This document shows positions 60,815-64,000 of a DNA stretch of 64,000 nt, one piece after another. The stretch comes from Xenophilus sp003671765 (lineage in GTDB: Bacteria > Pseudomonadota > Gammaproteobacteria > Burkholderiales > Burkholderiaceae_C), in assembly GCA_051414805.1 (NCBI GenBank), contig CP166702.1:2666001-2730000 (forward strand), given 5' to 3'. Every line of letters begins with the position of its first letter. Positions within the stretch are counted from its first letter, which is position 1. The notes under the pieces were generated by a model. That model ran no database searches, was not told where the DNA came from, and saw only the letters and a program-made list of their open reading frames with translations. A program made the position numbers and the translations under genes.

Positions 60815-61107
60815 TTGAGATTTCCCAAAAATGCGATGAGGTCAGGAGCGACGTAGACGACGATGGACGCGATGACGATCACGACCAGCACGCCGGCGGT
60901 CATGGCAATGTCCTCGAGCAGGCTGGCGCCGTGCCCCGTGTCTTCATCGTTGGCGGCCGGGGCGAAGGTGAAGCCGCCAAGGGCCCGGCGCGTGCTGAGG
61001 CTGGCACCGAGGTCCAGGGGCTCGTGGTAGGCGGTGTCTTCGGGCACGGTGCCGGCGCGGACGCGACGCACGGGCCGCGAGTTGCTGGAGGCGAGGCGAA
61101 CGGTCAT
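60811..61107 (-). CDS. Hypothetical phage membrane protein, 98 residues
   Basis: An Arg-rich N-terminal half and one C-terminal transmembrane segment (about residues 69-88, MTAGVLVVIVIASIVVYVAP). No family recognised. The start overlaps the stop of the upstream gene (61104-61107), part of a chain of overlapping early genes from 61528 to 59996. Confidence 0.66.
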   Translation of the reverse strand: MTVRLASSNSRPVRRVRAGTVPEDTAYHEPLDLGASLSTRRALGGFTFAPAANDEDTGHGASLLEDIAMTAGVLVVIVIASIVVYVAPDLIAFLGNLK

Positions 61108-61352
61108 TGGGCTAACCTTTCAAGGGCGATCAGGAAGAGGACGAAGAGGCCGCCGAGAGCCGAAGCGACGAGCACGGCCTTCTCGGCGATGGACATGGGC
61201 TGGGCGGCACCGATGGGCTCGATGCGCGCGGTGCTGCTGCGCTGCATGCCTTGGCACTGCTCCAGGCTGCGCGGCGTGGGGCGGCGACTGTCGCGGGTGG
61301 CGTCAACCGTGCCGACGAACACGGGCGTTGCGGTGAGGCGAGTGGCGATCAC
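61104..61352 (-). CDS. Hypothetical phage membrane protein, 82 residues
   Basis: Small protein ending in one transmembrane helix (AVLVASALGGLFVLFLIALE). GTG 61352 overlaps the preceding stop (GTGA) and fits the overlap pattern of its neighbours; ATG 61367 in the same frame is the alternative. No family recognised. Confidence 0.58.
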   Translation of the reverse strand: MIATRLTATPVFVGTVDATRDSRRPTPRSLEQCQGMQRSSTARIEPIGAAQPMSIAEKAVLVASALGGLFVLFLIALERLAQ

Positions 61353-61528
61353 TGCATGACCCTCCATTCCGAGGGCGGCGGCGCGGTCAGCTTCACGACC
61401 TTCTCGCCGCGCACGTGCGGCACGTCGTTCTTGGGAGGTGCGGTGCAGAAGATCAGCGCTTCCTCCTCCGACATCTCGCGCTCGGTGCACTCGACGCCGT
61501 GCTGGAAATCCAGGTTGTGGGCGTGCAT
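61349..61528 (-). CDS. Hypothetical small phage protein, 59 residues
   Basis: Starts MHAHNLDFQHGVECTERE and continues acidic, with one Cys pair too far apart for a finger. ATG 61528 overlaps the upstream stop (TGATG). No function can be assigned. Confidence 0.58.
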   Translation of the reverse strand: MHAHNLDFQHGVECTEREMSEEEALIFCTAPPKNDVPHVRGEKVVKLTAPPPSEWRVMQ

Positions 61529-61923
61529 CAGGCGGCCCCCGGCCCTGAGCGAGCTGCCCAATACCTGCGCTCTGACTCCCGGGCGATTGGGTCCAAGACC
61601 GACCGCATGAGTGCATAGGTCTTCGGAGCGCTGCGCGCCTTGCTCCAGCCAAGCCCCGCCTCCGCCCGATGGCTTGCTTCAAGCCGATCCCAGATCGAGA
61701 CGAGCGCGGCCCACTCGGGAGAGCAGGTCCGCATGTGCGCAAAGAATGCGCGAAGCAATGGCACCGCTTCAAGCAGCGCCAGGCAGCGGCCTAGGTCGGC
61801 GGGATCCTGCGGCGCTCCGACGTGGTTGTCGGATCCGCACGCAGGTATGCCTGTCAGGTGTTGGACGATGGTGTTGCTGCTGACTCCGCGCTCGCCGGTG
61901 GATAGCCACTCGACCAGGCCCAT
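61528..61923 (-). CDS. Hypothetical phage early protein (MGLVEWLSTGERG family)
   Basis: 131 residues. The N-terminus GLVEWLSTGERGVSSNTIVQ matches a recurrent but unnamed phage protein start. The remainder is helical, with an Arg/Trp-rich end. The start is ATG 61923 rather than GTG 61950, because the family begins there. It is first gene of the leftward early operon, only 32 bases from the oppositely oriented gene at 61956. Function unknown. Confidence 0.68.
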   Translation of the reverse strand: MGLVEWLSTGERGVSSNTIVQHLTGIPACGSDNHVGAPQDPADLGRCLALLEAVPLLRAFFAHMRTCSPEWAALVSIWDRLEASHRAEAGLGWSKARSAPKTYALMRSVLDPIARESERRYWAARSGPGAA

Positions 61924-61955
61924 GGGCAACGCGCCCTGGACAGGAGGCACCTCGT

Positions 61956-63233
61956 TTGGCGACGCGCAACGGCACCAACGGCTCTTTCGGCTACCAGTTG
62001 CTGGACATCGAGAACGTGCGGCCGTCCTTCATCCACTACGACACCGAGCCGACCGTGCCCGAGTATGTGGACCACTACATCCAGGAGCCCGTGAGCAACA
62101 AGCGCGGTGCGGTGCGCGTGCTGCCGCCCGGCTACCTGGACGACGGCGGCGCGCCGCGCTGGTATGCGGGCGTCTCGCACCTGAAGATGGACGGCGACCA
62201 GGCCGTCAATGCCTTCACCTGCATTCGCTACGTGCCCGGAAGCATGCCGCCGGAGTGGGAGACCTCGGACGGCGCGCCGGTGGTAGTGGACGACGGCTAC
62301 CCGCTGGGCACCACGCTGTGCACGCTCGCGCCCGGGCGGATCCTCAAGCTGGACACGTTCCTCTATCCGCTCAAGTTCGTGCCCAACACGGACCACGACG
62401 ACGACGAGCCGGTCGACCCGGACATGGCCGGGTGGGAGGACATGCCCAAGAAGCCCATGGCCATCGTCTCGCAGAGCACCGATGGCGGCGCGACCTGGGC
62501 CGCGGTGGCGGCGCCGATCATGGCGGCCGAGCTGGCCGACCTGGAGTCGACGCTTACCGACTACAGCTACTACGCGGTGAGCCACCATGCGCTGGATCAG
62601 GACGACGTCGTGTTCCTGAGCTACGACCCGACGCTGCAGCCCGTCAACGTGTGGGCCGCGCCGCTGTCGCGCACGCTGTCGGTGGTGGTGGTCGAAGTGC
62701 CGTACCCCACGTCGGCCACGACATGGCGTTGGCGCGTGAAGTTGGGCACAGTGGGCGCGGACGGGGTCATGGGCGCGACGTCAACGCTGGACGAGGGCAC
62801 CGACACCTACTTCGGGGCGGTGCTCATCAAGCAGCTGCTCGCGCTGGAGGGCGAGGTGCTGCTGGTGCGCCGCAGCGCGACCGACGCCTACAACACGCCG
62901 GCGACCATCTACAGCACCACCGACGGCGCCGCGCTGACGCTGCGCGGCACGCTGCCGGCCCCCGAGTTCCGATGCGGCCCGATCATGGCCGTCTCCCCGC
63001 GCACCCTGGCCGTGACGGTTTACGACGAGAACACCGCGACCCTCTGGCGCTCGCGCGACAAGGGGGAGACCTGGGAGGAGTGGGGCGTCATCGGCGACGA
63101 CCTGATGGAGCAGCCTCCGGGGCACCTGCCGGCACACCTCGCCGAGCTGGCCGCTGTAGAGCTCAACGGCGTGCTGCAGTCGGCCTATCCCGCCACGCCC
63201 TGGCTCACGGACTGCAGGATCGACCATGACTAA
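61956..63233 (+). CDS. Phage structural protein with Asp-box (BNR-like) motifs, probable tail/receptor-binding
   Basis: 425-residue beta-rich protein. Two Asp-box motifs of the sialidase/BNR type (S/T-x-D-x-G-x-T-W) are visible: STDGGATW at 174-181 and SRDKGETW near residue 370, suggesting a beta-propeller. TTG 61956 is the likely start because a strong AGGAGG lies 8 bases upstream; no in-frame ATG nearby fits. It is first gene of a rightward set, and the next gene overlaps it by 8 bases. Tail attachment is inferred from fold and position. Confidence 0.7.
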   Translation: MATRNGTNGSFGYQLLDIENVRPSFIHYDTEPTVPEYVDHYIQEPVSNKRGAVRVLPPGYLDDGGAPRWYAGVSHLKMDGDQAVNAFTCIRYVPGSMPPEWETSDGAPVVVDDGYPLGTTLCTLAPGRILKLDTFLYPLKFVPNTDHDDDEPVDPDMAGWEDMPKKPMAIVSQSTDGGATWAAVAAPIMAAELADLESTLTDYSYYAVSHHALDQDDVVFLSYDPTLQPVNVWAAPLSRTLSVVVVEVPYPTSATTWRWRVKLGTVGADGVMGATSTLDEGTDTYFGAVLIKQLLALEGEVLLVRRSATDAYNTPATIYSTTDGAALTLRGTLPAPEFRCGPIMAVSPRTLAVTVYDENTATLWRSRDKGETWEEWGVIGDDLMEQPPGHLPAHLAELAAVELNGVLQSAYPATPWLTDCRIDHD

Positions 63234-64000
63234 CAGCCTCTTCAAGAAGCCGGTCCTCGAGCTCGTCACGCAGACCGTGGTCGACCCGGGCGTCCCGGGC
63301 TCGCCGGGCGTCGCCGGCCACTACGAGACACGCACGCAGCAGGTGTGCGGCCTGCGGTACAACACCTCCGGCCGCTATGTCGCGGTGACGGAGGAAACGC
63401 CCCTCGGCCCCAGGACTCGGCAAGTCTGGGTGCCCGATGGCGGCGGCGGCGCCACGAGCACGTGGGTGTGCAGCACCGAGACCTACAGCGTGTGGGTGCC
63501 TCCGGTGCCGCCCACCCCTGCCATCCCACCGCGCACGAGCGTGCAGACCGTGGAAGTGCCAGGCCGCAACCTCGGATGGAACGCTGGCGCGCGGTCTTCG
63601 GCGGTGGTGGTGGGCGACTTCGTGGCCGAGTTCAAGGCCAAGGCGAGCAATGCCGGCGCCATGGTCGGCATGAACGCGCCGGACGCGGGCGCGGGCCTCT
63701 ACCCGGCGAACAACGTCGACGTGGCATTCCTCTGCCAGGCCGGTACCGCTCGCGTGTACCGCAGTGGCTCCTACGTGGCGCCGGGCGGCCCCTATACCGA
63801 TGCGACCGTGTTCCGCATCGAGCGCACGGGCGACGTTGTCACGTGGAAGATGGACGGCGCGACCGTGCACACGGCCACCATCGCGAGCCTGCCGGCCGCG
63901 CTGTGGCTGGAGGCCTCGCTCTACTCGGCCGACGACAAGGTGTTCGACCCGGTGCTCACTCAGAACACCGTGCCGCCAGCACCTGAGAACCCGGACGGCG
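63226..64000 (+). CDS. Phage tail-type protein with lectin-like domain (partial, runs off the window)
   Basis: 258 codons are open to the end of the window without a stop. ATG 63226 overlaps the preceding stop by 8 bases. The N-terminal part is rich in Val/Pro/Gly with repeated TRQVWVP / YSVWVPP segments. From about residue 113 a beta-sandwich (concanavalin/LamG-like) look is seen: GRNLGWNAGARSSAVVVGDF, then VYRSGSYVAPGG and WKMDGATVHTATI. A carbohydrate-binding role is inference. The true C-terminus is outside the window. Confidence 0.7.
   Translation, partial: MTNSLFKKPVLELVTQTVVDPGVPGSPGVAGHYETRTQQVCGLRYNTSGRYVAVTEETPLGPRTRQVWVPDGGGGATSTWVCSTETYSVWVPPVPPTPAIPPRTSVQTVEVPGRNLGWNAGARSSAVVVGDFVAEFKAKASNAGAMVGMNAPDAGAGLYPANNVDVAFLCQAGTARVYRSGSYVAPGGPYTDATVFRIERTGDVVTWKMDGATVHTATIASLPAALWLEASLYSADDKVFDPVLTQNTVPPAPENPDG

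Larger units (their letters stand above)
51518..64000. mobile_element. Prophage, left part (integrated at tRNA-Asn)
   Basis: From the tRNA remnant to the end of the window the genes are phage-like: tyrosine integrase, DUF4224, RdgC, YqaJ exonuclease, ERF annealing protein, many small uncharacterised proteins, then rightward tail or receptor-binding-type genes. Base composition is visibly lower in GC in parts (51540-52480 and 55515-56225). No capsid, portal, terminase or repressor gene lies within the window, so the element must extend well beyond 64000. Confidence 0.88.

Overview
The window is GC-rich, densely packed bacterial DNA. Gene content and order point to the Burkholderiales, most likely Comamonadaceae (Variovorax/Xylophilus/Acidovorax-like). 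The main indicators are the gloB-methyltransferase-rnhA cluster, a sigma factor-DUF3619-DUF3106-RDD-dgkA string, the ilvBNC-pssA-leuA order, an H+-pyrophosphatase with a C-terminal OmpA-like domain, the Bug/TTT-type binding protein, and a short dispersed palindromic repeat. This placement rests on protein and operon recognition, not on rRNA, which is absent.

Positions 1-51470 read as ordinary chromosome. 1-933: end of a nitrate/sulfonate-type ABC transporter. 934-5790 (minus): DUF924, Kef-type antiporter, MltD-like transglycosylase and GloB. 5789-7032: methyltransferase and RNase HI. 7105-8861 (minus): mobA and moaA for molybdopterin cofactor. 9126-13646: ZIP transporter, aldehyde dehydrogenase, thioredoxin 2 and a metal-dependent hydrolase, the last divergent from a TetR regulator with two matched operator palindromes between them. 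14523-17944: exported peroxiredoxin, phospholipase-D/cardiolipin-synthase-like lipoprotein, two small proteins. 17964-21235: membrane H+-PPase and soluble PPase, divergent. 21443-28276: fasciclin protein, an M20 peptidase/Bug operon opposite a LysR regulator, and a two-component system. 28307-34541 (mostly minus): acyltransferase-like protein, EamA exporter, PII protein, LOG-family hydrolase, DgkA, RDD, DUF3106, DUF3619 and an ECF-type sigma factor.

34831-43025 is a branched-chain amino acid block: ilvB, ilvN, ilvC, pssA, then two different 2-isopropylmalate synthases in tandem. The first leuA is preceded by a 17-codon leader peptide with a Leu run and a mutually exclusive terminator/antiterminator, which is a readable transcription attenuator. 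43142-51400 holds a PBP7-like DD-peptidase, an IclR regulator, the two N-end-rule transferases bpt and aat, pobA with its divergent IclR regulator and a three-site operator, a second two-component system and a ferredoxin.

At 51470-51517 lies the 3' part of a tRNA-Asn with no 5' half, and from there to the end of the window the DNA is a prophage. Its left end carries a cargo gene of unknown function between the attachment site and the integrase, then an integrase/DUF4224 pair and a leftward early operon (J-domain protein, RdgC, KTSC, YqaJ exonuclease, ERF annealing protein, small membrane proteins). A three-gene cassette of opposite orientation interrupts the early genes. From 61956 rightward genes with tail or receptor-binding character begin and run off the end. 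No CRISPR array, insertion sequence, rRNA or intact tRNA was seen. No gene-free stretch exceeds 300 bases; the longest (about 290, 34542-34830) is the ilvB leader.
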